From NCBI GenBank assembly GCA_015523085.1, contig WALA01000051.1, positions 1 through 7,710 on the forward strand: 7,710 nt of DNA, given 5' to 3'. The stretch comes from Candidatus Aenigmatarchaeota archaeon (lineage in GTDB: Archaea > Aenigmatarchaeota > Aenigmatarchaeia > GW2011-AR5 > WALA01). Positions 1 through 5,907 of this stretch are shown one piece after another. The notes beneath the pieces were generated by a model, which did no database searches, was not told the DNA's origin, and saw only the letters and a list, made by a program, of their open reading frames with translations. The position numbers and the translations under genes are program-made. Numbering within the stretch: position 1 is the stretch's first letter; each line of letters begins with the position of its first letter.

Positions 1-135
1 GCGTGCGTCGTTTCCGAAACCTATCGGCACCGGCCCTATGAAGCCGACAACTGCGTACTTTCCTTCCTGCGACGACAGTGCGACCAGCAGCATTCCAATT
101 ATTATGAGAAAAATGCCAATTATGTCCGCGCGCAT
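1..135 (-). CDS. DUF131/TIGR00304-type small membrane protein (3' end cut by window edge)
   Basis: Reading the minus strand from the ATG at 135 gives 45 codons with no stop before the window edge, so the C-terminus is missing. Residues 4-20 form a hydrophobic membrane segment rich in Ile, Leu and Val, followed by a short polar link (SSQEGKY) and the sequence VGFIGPVPIGFGND. That IGPxPIxFG motif is what I recall from the small archaeal DUF131/TIGR00304 membrane proteins of about 80 residues, whose function is unknown. The start is supported by a TATA-like box centred about 24 bases upstream and the absence of a Shine-Dalgarno sequence, which suggests a leaderless mRNA. The family call rests on memory of the motif. 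The frame and the membrane segment are plain in the sequence. Confidence 0.72.
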   Translation of the reverse strand, partial: MRADIIGIFLIIIGMLLVALSSQEGKYAVVGFIGPVPIGFGNDAR

Positions 136-153
136 AAGTTGACTTATCGAGAA

Positions 154-163
154 AATTTTAATA
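154..163 (-). promoter_or_regulatory. TATA-like box for the DUF131-type gene
   Basis: On the minus strand this reads TATTAAAATT and lies 19-28 bases upstream of the ATG at 135. That is the spacing expected if transcription begins at or next to the start codon. No Shine-Dalgarno sequence lies between the box and the start. Confidence 0.5.
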
Positions 164-238
164 CGTAATCAACCGACTATGTGCACAATAAGCGCCGCCT
201 TGAATGAACGTTTGGCGCATCATGATCTCAGTGAAGCC

Positions 239-405
239 CTCTTAAGAAGAGCGCTTCAGAAAACCCTTTTAGAAAAAGGGTTTTATCCGAAAAGTCTCTT
301 AAAAAGAAGCTTTAGCAAAACCCTTTCTTAAAAGAAAGTGTTTTATCGGAAAGAATATTTTAGCTCTTTCCGCTAGAGCGCTTTCTCTCTGAGAAAGGGC
401 TCTTA
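239..405. repeat. Degenerate tandem repeat array with hairpins (about 3 units)
   Basis: This gene-free stretch holds two clear imperfect direct repeats, about 239-295 and 296-353, with a period near 57 bases, and a third decayed copy at about 364-404. Each good unit begins with CTCTTAA, continues through GCTT(C/T)AG into an AAAACCC stem, and ends with TTTTATC(C/G)GAAA. Stems I can write out are 232-243 with 247-258 (12 pairs, one mismatch), 260-270 with 274-284 (11 perfect pairs, three-base loop), 317-329 with 332-344 (one mismatch) and 375-387 with 391-403 (one mismatch). Between units 1 and 2 the stem changes on both arms (TTTT/AAAA to TTTCTT/AAGAAA), so pairing is kept. The array lies just downstream of tRNA-Pro and upstream of the DUF131-type gene. 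It may be a REP-like mobile or structural element or an RNA 3'-end element. No gene is visible inside it. Confidence 0.7.
260..284. repeat. Perfect 11-bp inverted repeat (hairpin of repeat unit 1)
   Basis: The arms AAAACCCTTTT and AAAAGGGTTTT enclose a three-base AGA loop. It is the best-formed stem in the array. The plus strand ends in TTTT and the minus strand also ends in TTTT, so it could act in either direction as a terminator-like hairpin. Confidence 0.75.
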
Positions 406-479
406 TGGGTCCGGGGAGATTTGAACTCCCGTCACGGGCTCCCGAAGCCCGGATCCTAACCAAACTAGACTACGGACCC
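406..479 (-). tRNA. tRNA-Pro (anticodon CGG)
   Basis: The minus strand folds into a complete cloverleaf. The acceptor stem GGGTCCG pairs with CGGACCC across seven pairs. The D arm is GTCT/GGAT with the conserved GG in its loop. The anticodon stem CGGGC/GCCCG closes the loop TTCGGGA, which places CGG at positions 34-36 and G at position 37, typical of proline tRNAs. The variable loop is short (TGAC). The T arm is GGGAG-TTCAAAT-CTCCC and the discriminator base is A. No intron is present. CCA is not encoded, because the bases after the discriminator are TAAGA, so the end must be added by tRNA nucleotidyltransferase. It decodes CCG. It begins 16 bases after the hel308 stop codon on the same strand and I see no well-placed TATA box of its own, so read-through from hel308 is possible. 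Confidence 0.95.
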
Positions 480-495
480 GCAGCGCACAACTTAA

Positions 496-2604
496 TTATT
501 CTCGTTTCATACCTTTAATAATCTTTTCGTACGTCTTCTCGCCAAGTATGCGGCGTGCCACCGGGCCTTTGATGTCGCGCGGGGAGCGCACGCCATTTGA
601 AAACAACTTTCTCGCCTTGACACGCCCTATCCACTTCACCTTGACGAGTGGAAGGAGCTCCTCTTTGACGCCATACTTCACACGCATCCGCGTTTTGTTC
701 GCGATGTTCGCATAGTCGTTTTTCCGAAGTATTTTGTAGAGCTCAACTGCCGAATATAACATCCAATCGGCCGACAGCAACTTAGTGTAGAGGTCACCAG
801 GGCGTATTGAGTACTTGTTGACTATGTAGCTCTCGCTGCGCTCGGACATCCAGTCCATCAGCATCAAAGACGTTTTGAAGACGCGCAAGAATTTTTCGTA
901 CTCGACGTCCCAAACATCGGGCGCATTCACATCGTAACTCTGAAGGAGCTCCTCAATGTCGTCATCCTTCTTGATGCGTATGAGCGGTCTCATCTCAACG
1001 CACGAGTTTATCGTCATCAGGACGTCGAGCTCGTTCTTCGGGGCGCTTTGGATTATCTTCCACGCCGACTCGGGGTCTATGTACAGCTCTGATATCCGTT
1101 TTCCAATTCTCGTTGGCACAAGGTCGAAGTTCTTGCCGAAGTTTATCGCCGGCGCGAATGAGCTCTCGTTCTCAACCTTTATGAATTTCCTCTGAGCGAG
1201 AAGGTGCACGATCTTTTCCAACTTCTCCTCAATTGCCTTCTTGTCGCCGTACTGATGATAGAAAAACGTTTTTGAAAAGAAGTTCACGAGCTCCCTGAAG
1301 CTCCTGACGAGCTCGGATGAGATGAGCGACAGAGCGTGCATTCTAAGCACGGGCTCAACCGCGAGTTTCGAGTACACCTCCTCCGGCTCTCCGTATATGT
1401 ACATGTCTATGATTCGGTCCTTCTCGCTTTTCTTTGATATTATGATGGACTCACCGTAGTTCTCGTGACCGAGGCGTCCCGCGCGCCCCGCCATTTGGAA
1501 ATAATCCATTCTCGATATGTAATTCATTCCGAACGCTTCGGAAAACCGCTTCGTGTCCCTTATTATAACGCGGAATGCTGGGAGCGACACACCGTAGCTG
1601 AGAACGGGCGTCGAGACTATGAACTTTATCAGTCCGTCGCGAAACGCGTTCTCCACGATGTTTTTCTGCTCCGCGACGAGGCCGGCGTGGTCGAAAGCAA
1701 CGCCGTGCCGGACGGTGTTTGCGAGGCGTTTGCACTGCTCCGTCGGCGTCGGAAGCACGTTCAAAACGCGCGTTGCAAGTTCGTCGAGCTCCTTGCTCGT
1801 TGCGTTCTTTGTGAGTTCCGCTATGCGCCGTGCCTCAACTTCCGCGGAGCGCCGCGTGGACACGAAAATTATGGCCTGCTTTCCGCGTGAGAGCGTGTCG
1901 TTCACGAGCCATTCCATTGGACGCTCGCCTATGCTCACGATCTTGCCCTCCTTTGGAAATTCGAGAGACCCCTCGTACGCAACTCCCTCGTACAGCTTCA
2001 CAGGGCGGAAGTCGCTTGACACGACTTTCGCGTTCAGCCACTTTCCGACGTCGTCCGCGTTCTTCACGGTTGCGCTAAGCGCGAGTATTTGCGGATGGAC
2101 TTCCGTCCTCAGGCGCGTTATGAGTATTTCAAGCGTCGGACCGCGCGACGGCGAATCTATCATGTGAATTTCATCGATTATGACGAGGCCGACGTCTTTC
2201 AGCCACTCGGATTTGTGGCGCAGCAGGGAGTCGAGCTTCTCGTATGAGCAGACAATTATGTCGAATCCCTTGAGCCACATGTCCTTTGAGTCCAGGTCGC
2301 CAACGCTCATCGCTATGCGCGCGTACTTTGAATACTTCTTGAAGTCGTTGAACTTTTCGTTTGCCAGCGATTTTAGCGGGACAAGGTATATCACCTTCTT
2401 CCCGTTGAGAACGTGGTGCATCATAGCCAATTCCGCCACGAGTGTCTTTCCGGACGATGTGGGGGTCGCCATGAGCACGTTCTTTCCAGCGAGCGCGTAC
2501 TTGAGTCCGATGCGCTGGTGCTCGTAGAGCTCGCGCACGCCTGAATCGCGTATCAATTTCACGACGTCGCTGAGCTCCGGATACTTTTTGAGTATGAAAT
2601 CCAT
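496..2604 (-). CDS. hel308: Hel308 ATP-dependent DNA helicase (Ski2-like, superfamily 2)
   Basis: This is a 702-residue 3'-5' DNA helicase of the archaeal Hel308 family, which is thought to act on stalled replication forks. Visible motifs in order are the Q-motif-like YEHQ (27-30), Walker A ATPTSSGKT (46-54), PLKSLANEKF (76-85), DEIH (144-147), SAT (177-179), IIFVSTRR (245-252), the HAGL segment (306-309), motif V STPVLSYGVSLPA (331-343) and motif VI QMAGRAGR (370-377). A C-terminal helix-hairpin-helix-like stretch, KWIGRVKARKLFSNGV, lies at 657-672. Length and order match the family, and all key helicase residues are present. I chose the ATG at 2604 rather than the frame's first start at 2688. 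The longer form would add 28 unrelated residues overlapping the end of the deaminase gene, and a TATA box sits about 25 bases before 2604. GC content is about 57% in a hand-counted line (1921-1980). Confidence 0.95.
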   Translation of the reverse strand: MDFILKKYPELSDVVKLIRDSGVRELYEHQRIGLKYALAGKNVLMATPTSSGKTLVAELAMMHHVLNGKKVIYLVPLKSLANEKFNDFKKYSKYARIAMSVGDLDSKDMWLKGFDIIVCSYEKLDSLLRHKSEWLKDVGLVIIDEIHMIDSPSRGPTLEILITRLRTEVHPQILALSATVKNADDVGKWLNAKVVSSDFRPVKLYEGVAYEGSLEFPKEGKIVSIGERPMEWLVNDTLSRGKQAIIFVSTRRSAEVEARRIAELTKNATSKELDELATRVLNVLPTPTEQCKRLANTVRHGVAFDHAGLVAEQKNIVENAFRDGLIKFIVSTPVLSYGVSLPAFRVIIRDTKRFSEAFGMNYISRMDYFQMAGRAGRLGHENYGESIIISKKSEKDRIIDMYIYGEPEEVYSKLAVEPVLRMHALSLISSELVRSFRELVNFFSKTFFYHQYGDKKAIEEKLEKIVHLLAQRKFIKVENESSFAPAINFGKNFDLVPTRIGKRISELYIDPESAWKIIQSAPKNELDVLMTINSCVEMRPLIRIKKDDDIEELLQSYDVNAPDVWDVEYEKFLRVFKTSLMLMDWMSERSESYIVNKYSIRPGDLYTKLLSADWMLYSAVELYKILRKNDYANIANKTRMRVKYGVKEELLPLVKVKWIGRVKARKLFSNGVRSPRDIKGPVARRILGEKTYEKIIKGMKRE

Positions 2605-2623
2605 AGAAAAAGATTGTGGGAGA

Positions 2624-2633
2624 ATTTTATATT
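2624..2633 (-). promoter_or_regulatory. TATA-like box for hel308
   Basis: On the minus strand it reads AATATAAAAT and lies 20-29 bases upstream of the ATG at 2604, just past the stop codon of the deaminase gene. It implies that hel308 can be transcribed separately as a leaderless or near-leaderless mRNA, and it supports the shorter start. Confidence 0.55.
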
Positions 2634-2635
2634 CA

Positions 2636-3763
2636 TTATTCTCTAAAGTATTTTCCTGGTGTGAGGCCCTGATGATTGTACGAACCAACGTATGACTTCT
2701 CGGGCGGTTCGTGAAACTCGTAAAATTTTATGATTCCCACGGGTGAATTGTCCTGAATAACTACATCCCCATGTGGGTGGACTTCCATAATTATCAATGA
2801 ATGCCCTTCTGTTCCAAACCCATACTCAACAAACCCTGCAGCATGACCTCGAAATTCCCCGCTGTTGACATCATATGCCTTGATCTCTGCGACAAACGGC
2901 GGCTTTCCTGTTCCTATGAGAGTTTCTGCCAATGGTATGTTGAACAATTCCCTGGTTGCTATGATGTAGAAATGGTCTTTCTTTAATGTAAACATTCCAT
3001 TGTCATCCACCTTTCTTCTGTGGAAGAAATCATCCAATTTATTTTCTCCTGCCTCTAAGATGAGCTCTCTCTTGGGATTTTTCTTTGCCTCTAAAATACT
3101 GACCTCGCCTTTTGGAAGATACATACTCATTGCTATTCCATTTTCATTGAAAATTATATTGTCAACCGGCTTTTTATCCCGATTTTTCATCAGGAAAATT
3201 CCCTTGTTTTCAAGCGTGTAATAAAGTGATGATGGATCAAGAACAGATTCGTCCATTCTGCCATAATATATTCTTATTTGGTTTATGGACGCGCCTTTTT
3301 TTATTCTTATTGGGAATGCTTTGGGCATAACTATGCTGTATATCTCCTCACTGTAGTCAGGGGGTATTACATCAAATCCGCTGTGATTGCGAACCCATAT
3401 CTTCGATATTGCACCTGTCCTTCCGAAACTGCTTTTTGGGTTTGCGTGTATGAAAAACAATCCAGGGTCTGTTTTTTCTTTTTCCAAGTTTTCGGGGTTG
3501 AAATGCTCCTGCAATTCTATCATATACGTCTTTCCAACTTCAAGCGTTGCTCCACTTGAAATGTCAATATTATTTATGGCGTATTTTTCCACATCATCTC
3601 CAATGGTAGGCTCTCCTTTTATTTCATATGCATTCTCTCCGAGCGTTAAATCAATTGATGATGGCTGAACTTTTTTATCGAGTTCTTCCTTTCCGTACGG
3701 CGCGTCTATGTATCCAATTCTGACGAATTCGTGCAATATCTTGTCCGGAAGTACTCCTCTCAT
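2636..3763 (-). CDS. Two-domain dCTP deaminase family protein (PF06559-like)
   Basis: The 375-residue protein matches the long, duplicated form of 2'-deoxycytidine 5'-triphosphate deaminase that I know best from alphaproteobacteria, about twice the usual 170-200 residue enzyme. The family converts dCTP to dUTP for dTMP synthesis. Features are an N-terminal GVLPDKIL (3-10), QPSSIDLTLG (33-42), NPKSSFGRTG (108-117), INQIRI (160-165), GEFRGHAAGF (302-311), IIMEVH (324-329) with Glu327 where single-domain enzymes have the catalytic Glu, PVGIIKFYE (341-349), and a C-terminal QGL-KYF tail. In the first half the corresponding Glu is replaced by Ile144. The start fits the family N-terminus, and a TATA box lies about 25 bases upstream without a Shine-Dalgarno sequence. 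The gene is unusually AT-rich: 20 of 60 bases are G or C at 3181-3240, against 34 of 60 at 1921-1980 in hel308. Recent acquisition is likely. Enzyme activity is inferred, not certain. Confidence 0.85.
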   Translation of the reverse strand: MRGVLPDKILHEFVRIGYIDAPYGKEELDKKVQPSSIDLTLGENAYEIKGEPTIGDDVEKYAINNIDISSGATLEVGKTYMIELQEHFNPENLEKEKTDPGLFFIHANPKSSFGRTGAISKIWVRNHSGFDVIPPDYSEEIYSIVMPKAFPIRIKKGASINQIRIYYGRMDESVLDPSSLYYTLENKGIFLMKNRDKKPVDNIIFNENGIAMSMYLPKGEVSILEAKKNPKRELILEAGENKLDDFFHRRKVDDNGMFTLKKDHFYIIATRELFNIPLAETLIGTGKPPFVAEIKAYDVNSGEFRGHAAGFVEYGFGTEGHSLIIMEVHPHGDVVIQDNSPVGIIKFYEFHEPPEKSYVGSYNHQGLTPGKYFRE

Positions 3764-3784
3764 GGAAATTGCTTCGTTGAAATG

Positions 3785-3792
3785 CTTAAAAA
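3785..3792 (-). promoter_or_regulatory. TATA-like box for the deaminase gene
   Basis: The minus strand reads TTTTTAAG, 22-29 bases upstream of the ATG at 3763, again the spacing of a leaderless archaeal transcript. It lies inside one copy of the duplicated motif of this intergenic region, so a factor binding that motif would be expected to affect this promoter. Confidence 0.5.
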
Positions 3793-3890
3793 CGTTTTCA
3801 CTTTAGTGTGGTAAAGATATGTTTAAATGCTTTCCAAACGATAAATTAATTTACACGCGGCAGCAATGAGCTCATATGCCGATTTAAATC

Positions 3891-3897
3891 TTTTAAA
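3891..3897 (+). promoter_or_regulatory. TATA-like box for the rps27e operon
   Basis: TTTTAAA here would place the transcription start near 3920, giving a leader of about 25 bases that contains the strong Shine-Dalgarno sequence of rps27e. The neighbouring TTTAAA at 3883-3888 is an alternative. Confidence 0.45.
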
Positions 3898-3927
3898 CCT
3901 TACATTCAAATAATATTGCTTGAATTC

Positions 3928-3936
3928 AAGGAGGTG
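3928..3936 (+). promoter_or_regulatory. Strong Shine-Dalgarno sequence of rps27e
   Basis: AAGGAGGTG lies eight bases before the ATG at 3945 and is a near-complete complement to the 3' end of archaeal 16S rRNA. It fixes the start of the first gene in the plus-strand operon. Confidence 0.8.
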
Positions 3937-3944
3937 TAATTTTC

Positions 3945-4118
3945 ATGAAGCCGCAAACGAAATTTTTGAAAGTGAAATGCAAGAAATGCAACAACGAGCA
4001 GATAATCTTCAACAAGGCGTCTACTGTCGTCAAGTGCCTTGTGTGTGGTGAGGTGCTCGCTGTTCCCACGGGAGGAAAGGCCGATATCAAGACGACGATT
4101 TTAGAGGTATACTCATGA
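3945..4118 (+). CDS. rps27e: Small ribosomal subunit protein S27e (eS27)
   Basis: The 57-residue protein begins MKPQTKFLKVKCKKCNNEQ. It has the zinc-ribbon cysteines of eS27 at 12, 15, 31 and 34 (C-x2-C, then 15 residues, then C-x2-C), plus the family motifs QIIFNKAST and CLVCGEVLAVPTGGKA. It is a structural protein of the 30S subunit found in archaea and eukaryotes. The length is normal for archaea, with no missing key residue. The start is set by the strong Shine-Dalgarno sequence eight bases upstream. Its stop codon TGA overlaps the ATG of the next gene in the sequence ATGA at 4115-4118, so translation of aIF2-alpha is probably coupled to it. The pairing rps27e then aIF2-alpha is a conserved archaeal order and backs up both calls. 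Confidence 0.95.
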   Translation: MKPQTKFLKVKCKKCNNEQIIFNKASTVVKCLVCGEVLAVPTGGKADIKTTILEVYS

Positions 4119-4855
4119 AAAAATCCGGAGCTCCGAAAAGAGGCGAGATAGTCATAGGCAAAGTTGAGCGAATCACGCCTTACTCCGTTCTCGTGAAGCT
4201 CCTCGAATACGATTCAATGGGAATGGTGCACATTTCCGAGGTTTCTTCCGGGTGGGTCAAGGACATACGCCACTATGTCCACGTCGGCGAAACGGTCGTC
4301 GCGAAGGTGATGAAGAACGACAGAAGTTACCTTGCGCTCTCAATACGCCGCGTGAGTAAAAACCAAAAGGCGGAGAAGATAAAGGAGTACAACCTCGAAC
4401 GCCGCGCAGAGAAGATGTTCTCGATTGTCGCGAAGAATCTCAGCGGGAAGGACAAGGTCATGAGATTGATTGTCGATAACTTTGGGAGCATTTACAAGGT
4501 TTTCGAGCTCGCTGCGAAGAAGCCGGAGCTCCTCGTGAAGAAAGGCATACCGGAGGACTGGGCCCGCGAGATGGGCGAGTTCTTCAAGAACAACGTGAAA
4601 CAGAAGACGTTCGAGTTCAAATGCGTTGTCGAAGTTTCATCGGTTGACCCAAAGGGCGTCGACAAGGTGAAGAAGGTGCTCACGTCGCTCGAAAAGCTCG
4701 GAACGGAGGTAATATACATATCGTCTCCGAAGTACCTCATGCGCTTCACGACGCAAAACCCGAAGGAAGGCGAGAAGCTCATTCTCAAGGCGACGAAGAA
4801 GTTCGAGTCCGCGATTTCCAAGTACGGATGCGAAGGGAGCATAACGAGGGTTTAA
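4115..4855 (+). CDS. eif2a: Translation initiation factor 2 subunit alpha (aIF2-alpha)
   Basis: The 246-residue protein is the alpha subunit of the heterotrimer that brings initiator Met-tRNA to the small ribosomal subunit. An S1-type RNA-binding domain occupies about residues 8-82 (GEIVIGKVERITPYSVLVKL, then MVHISEV, then ALSIRRV). A helical middle domain follows (about 85-170), then an alpha/beta C-terminal domain (about 171-246, starting KTFEFKCVVEVSS) that normally contacts aIF2-gamma. Ser44 in HISEVSSGW aligns with the region around eukaryotic Ser51, but nothing here shows that it is phosphorylated. The length is slightly short of the common 260-270 residues, without loss of a domain. 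The ATG overlaps the S27e stop, so the pair is probably translated together. Confidence 0.95.
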   Translation: MKKSGAPKRGEIVIGKVERITPYSVLVKLLEYDSMGMVHISEVSSGWVKDIRHYVHVGETVVAKVMKNDRSYLALSIRRVSKNQKAEKIKEYNLERRAEKMFSIVAKNLSGKDKVMRLIVDNFGSIYKVFELAAKKPELLVKKGIPEDWAREMGEFFKNNVKQKTFEFKCVVEVSSVDPKGVDKVKKVLTSLEKLGTEVIYISSPKYLMRFTTQNPKEGEKLILKATKKFESAISKYGCEGSITRV

Positions 4856-4858
4856 TCG

Positions 4859-4868
4859 TTTAAAAATA
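4859..4868 (+). promoter_or_regulatory. Possible internal promoter before the PAC2 gene
   Basis: TTTAAAAATA directly follows the aIF2-alpha stop codon and would place a transcription start near 4889, a few bases before the GTG start at 4898. Together with the 42-base gap it suggests that PAC2-rpoK-rps2 can be expressed apart from the first two genes. Confidence 0.35.
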
Positions 4869-4888
4869 TCGATGACAAATAAATTTAT

Positions 4889-4894
4889 GGTGAT
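4889..4894 (+). promoter_or_regulatory. Shine-Dalgarno-like GGTGAT deciding the GTG start of the PAC2 gene
   Basis: GGTGAT complements the very 3' end of archaeal 16S rRNA and lies three bases before GTG 4898. The ATG at 4887 opens only four codons before a stop, so it cannot be the start of the PAC2 protein. Confidence 0.4.
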
Positions 4895-4897
4895 TGC

Positions 4898-5668
4898 GTG
4901 ATTGAAACTAAAATTGTTTTGACGAAGAAGGTGCATCCAAAGAACGCTGTTCTCATCGTGGGGCTTCCTGGTATAGGGAACGTTGGGCGCATAGCCGTGC
5001 GGTACATGATAGATGAGCTCAAGGCGAAGAAGTTTGCGGAGCTCTACTCGCCGTACTTCGTTCCGGTTGTCATAGTTGACGAGAAGTCCGTCGCGAAAAC
5101 GATCAAAAATGAGTTTTACATATACCACGGCGACCGCGATTTCATATTCCTCACGGGAGACTCGCAGAGCATGACGCCTTCCGGCCACTACGAGATAAAC
5201 GAGATGATAATCGCATTCGCCAAGAAGATGAACGTCAAGGAGATAATCACGATAGGCGGGTTCAATTCAGGCGAGATAAAGAGCAACCCGAAGGTCATAG
5301 GGGTTGTCAACGATGAGAAATTGGTCAAAAAGTACGCGAACTGCGGAATGGCGTTCGAGGGGAACAAGACGATAAGCACGATTGTTGGCTCTGCTGGTCT
5401 GCTTGTTGGTATGTCGAAGAACGCGAAAATTGACGCAGTTTCGATAATAGTTGAGACGCCCGGATTCCCGATAGCCGTGGCGGACCCGAAGGCGGCCGAG
5501 GCAGCGCTTAACGTCGTGTCGAAGATGACGGGCGTTGGTATAGATCTCACGAAGCTCGACAAGAACGTCAAACTCATGGAGGACAGCATAAAGAAGACGG
5601 AGGAGCTTCAAAAGAGGATAATCGAAAATATGAAGGAAGACAAGAGCACCAATCAGTATATTGGATGA
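4898..5668 (+). CDS. PAC2-family proteasome assembly chaperone-like protein
   Basis: The 256-residue protein opens with [19 protein letters not shown] (16-34), the hallmark N-terminal motif of the archaeal PAC2 family, which is related to eukaryotic proteasome-assembly chaperones. Further family features are TGDSQ (86-90), the ITIGGF segment (117-122), GLLVGMS near 167-173, VETPGF (185-190) and a PKAAEAAL helix (197-204). The tail, about 222-247, is highly charged and probably a coiled coil, and the protein ends NQYIG. Archaeal members such as PbaA and PbaB bind proteasome or related ATPase partners; which partner applies here cannot be told. Translation appears to start at GTG, because no upstream in-frame ATG exists and family similarity begins within the first 20 residues. 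It follows aIF2-alpha as in many archaea, but the nop10 gene usual between them is absent. Confidence 0.87.
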   Translation: MIETKIVLTKKVHPKNAVLIVGLPGIGNVGRIAVRYMIDELKAKKFAELYSPYFVPVVIVDEKSVAKTIKNEFYIYHGDRDFIFLTGDSQSMTPSGHYEINEMIIAFAKKMNVKEIITIGGFNSGEIKSNPKVIGVVNDEKLVKKYANCGMAFEGNKTISTIVGSAGLLVGMSKNAKIDAVSIIVETPGFPIAVADPKAAEAALNVVSKMTGVGIDLTKLDKNVKLMEDSIKKTEELQKRIIENMKEDKSTNQYIG

Positions 5669-5678
5669 GGTGAATGTT

Positions 5679-5873
5679 ATGTACCAATATTATAAAGATA
5701 TGACAAGATTCGAGAGGACGCGCGTGATATCCGCGAGAGCCCTTCAGATTTCAATGGGAGCTCCGATTCTTATACGGACGAAGGCCAAGCGGCCTGAGGA
5801 CATAGCGGAGGAGGAGTTTTCGAGGGGCGTGCTTCCCATAACGGTCATACGCCATCCTCCCAAAAAGATTTAA
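5679..5873 (+). CDS. rpoK: DNA-directed RNA polymerase subunit K (RpoK, omega/Rpb6 homologue)
   Basis: The 64-residue protein [20 protein letters not shown]... carries the whole conserved core of the archaeal K subunit: [21 protein letters not shown] (9-29), IAEEEF and GVLPITVIR. It helps assemble and stabilise the largest RNA polymerase subunit. I chose the ATG at 5679. A GAGGTGA Shine-Dalgarno sequence ends five bases before it and it starts 10 bases after the PAC2 stop. A longer reading from TTG at 5661 would overlap the PAC2 gene. In many archaea rpoK follows rpoN and precedes enolase and rps2; here it follows PAC2 and directly precedes rps2. Its stop codon lies within the TATA-like sequence of rps2. 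Confidence 0.95.
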   Translation: MYQYYKDMTRFERTRVISARALQISMGAPILIRTKAKRPEDIAEEEFSRGVLPITVIRHPPKKI

Positions 5874-5881
5874 ATATTATT
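5869..5881 (+). promoter_or_regulatory. TATA-like box before rps2, overlapping the rpoK stop
   Basis: TTTAAATATTATT includes the rpoK stop codon TAA and lies about 27-39 bases before the rps2 ATG. It could give an extra rps2 transcript with a short leader carrying AAGGTG (5897-5902), which lies five bases before the start codon. Confidence 0.35.
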
Positions 5882-5907
5882 GCGATTAATTTTGTGAAGG
5901 TGTTCCA

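Larger units (their letters stand above)
3764..3944. other. Divergent intergenic region between the deaminase gene and rps27e
   Basis: This AT-rich stretch of about 180 bases drives transcription both ways. I see TATA-like boxes for each side, a near-duplicate motif at 3776-3794 and 3821-3840, and the palindromes ATGAGCTCAT (3866-3875) and GATTTAAATC (3881-3890). It holds no open reading frame with recognisable coding character and no L44e gene, which often precedes rps27e in archaea. Confidence 0.6.

Noticed and set aside
215..270. Box C/D guide RNA
   Set aside because: ATGATG and CTGA-like boxes occur on the minus strand, but in the wrong order for a C box followed by a D box, and no terminal stem joins them.
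239..405. CRISPR array
   Set aside because: Only two or three degenerate units are present, with internal palindromes, no constant repeat, no unique spacers of regular size and no cas genes.
481..505. Separate TATA box for tRNA-Pro (TAATTAAG on the minus strand)
   Set aside because: It lies only about 10-18 bases from the mature 5' end, too close for the usual TATA spacing, so I did not call it.
1619..2167. A 182-codon plus-strand frame
   Set aside because: It is antisense to the helicase core, is rich in Ser and Arg as expected of a shadow frame, and resembles no family I know.
2605..2688. N-terminal extension of hel308 to an ATG at 2688
   Set aside because: It would overlap the end of the deaminase gene by 53 bases and add 28 residues unlike Hel308. 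The TATA box spacing and the family N-terminus favour 2604.
4637..5188. A 183-codon minus-strand frame
   Set aside because: It crosses the aIF2-alpha/PAC2 boundary opposite two well-supported genes and is rich in Arg and Leu, as expected of an antisense shadow.
5661..5678. TTG start for rpoK at 5661
   Set aside because: It overlaps the PAC2 stop and lacks a ribosome binding site, whereas ATG 5679 has GAGGTGA at proper spacing.
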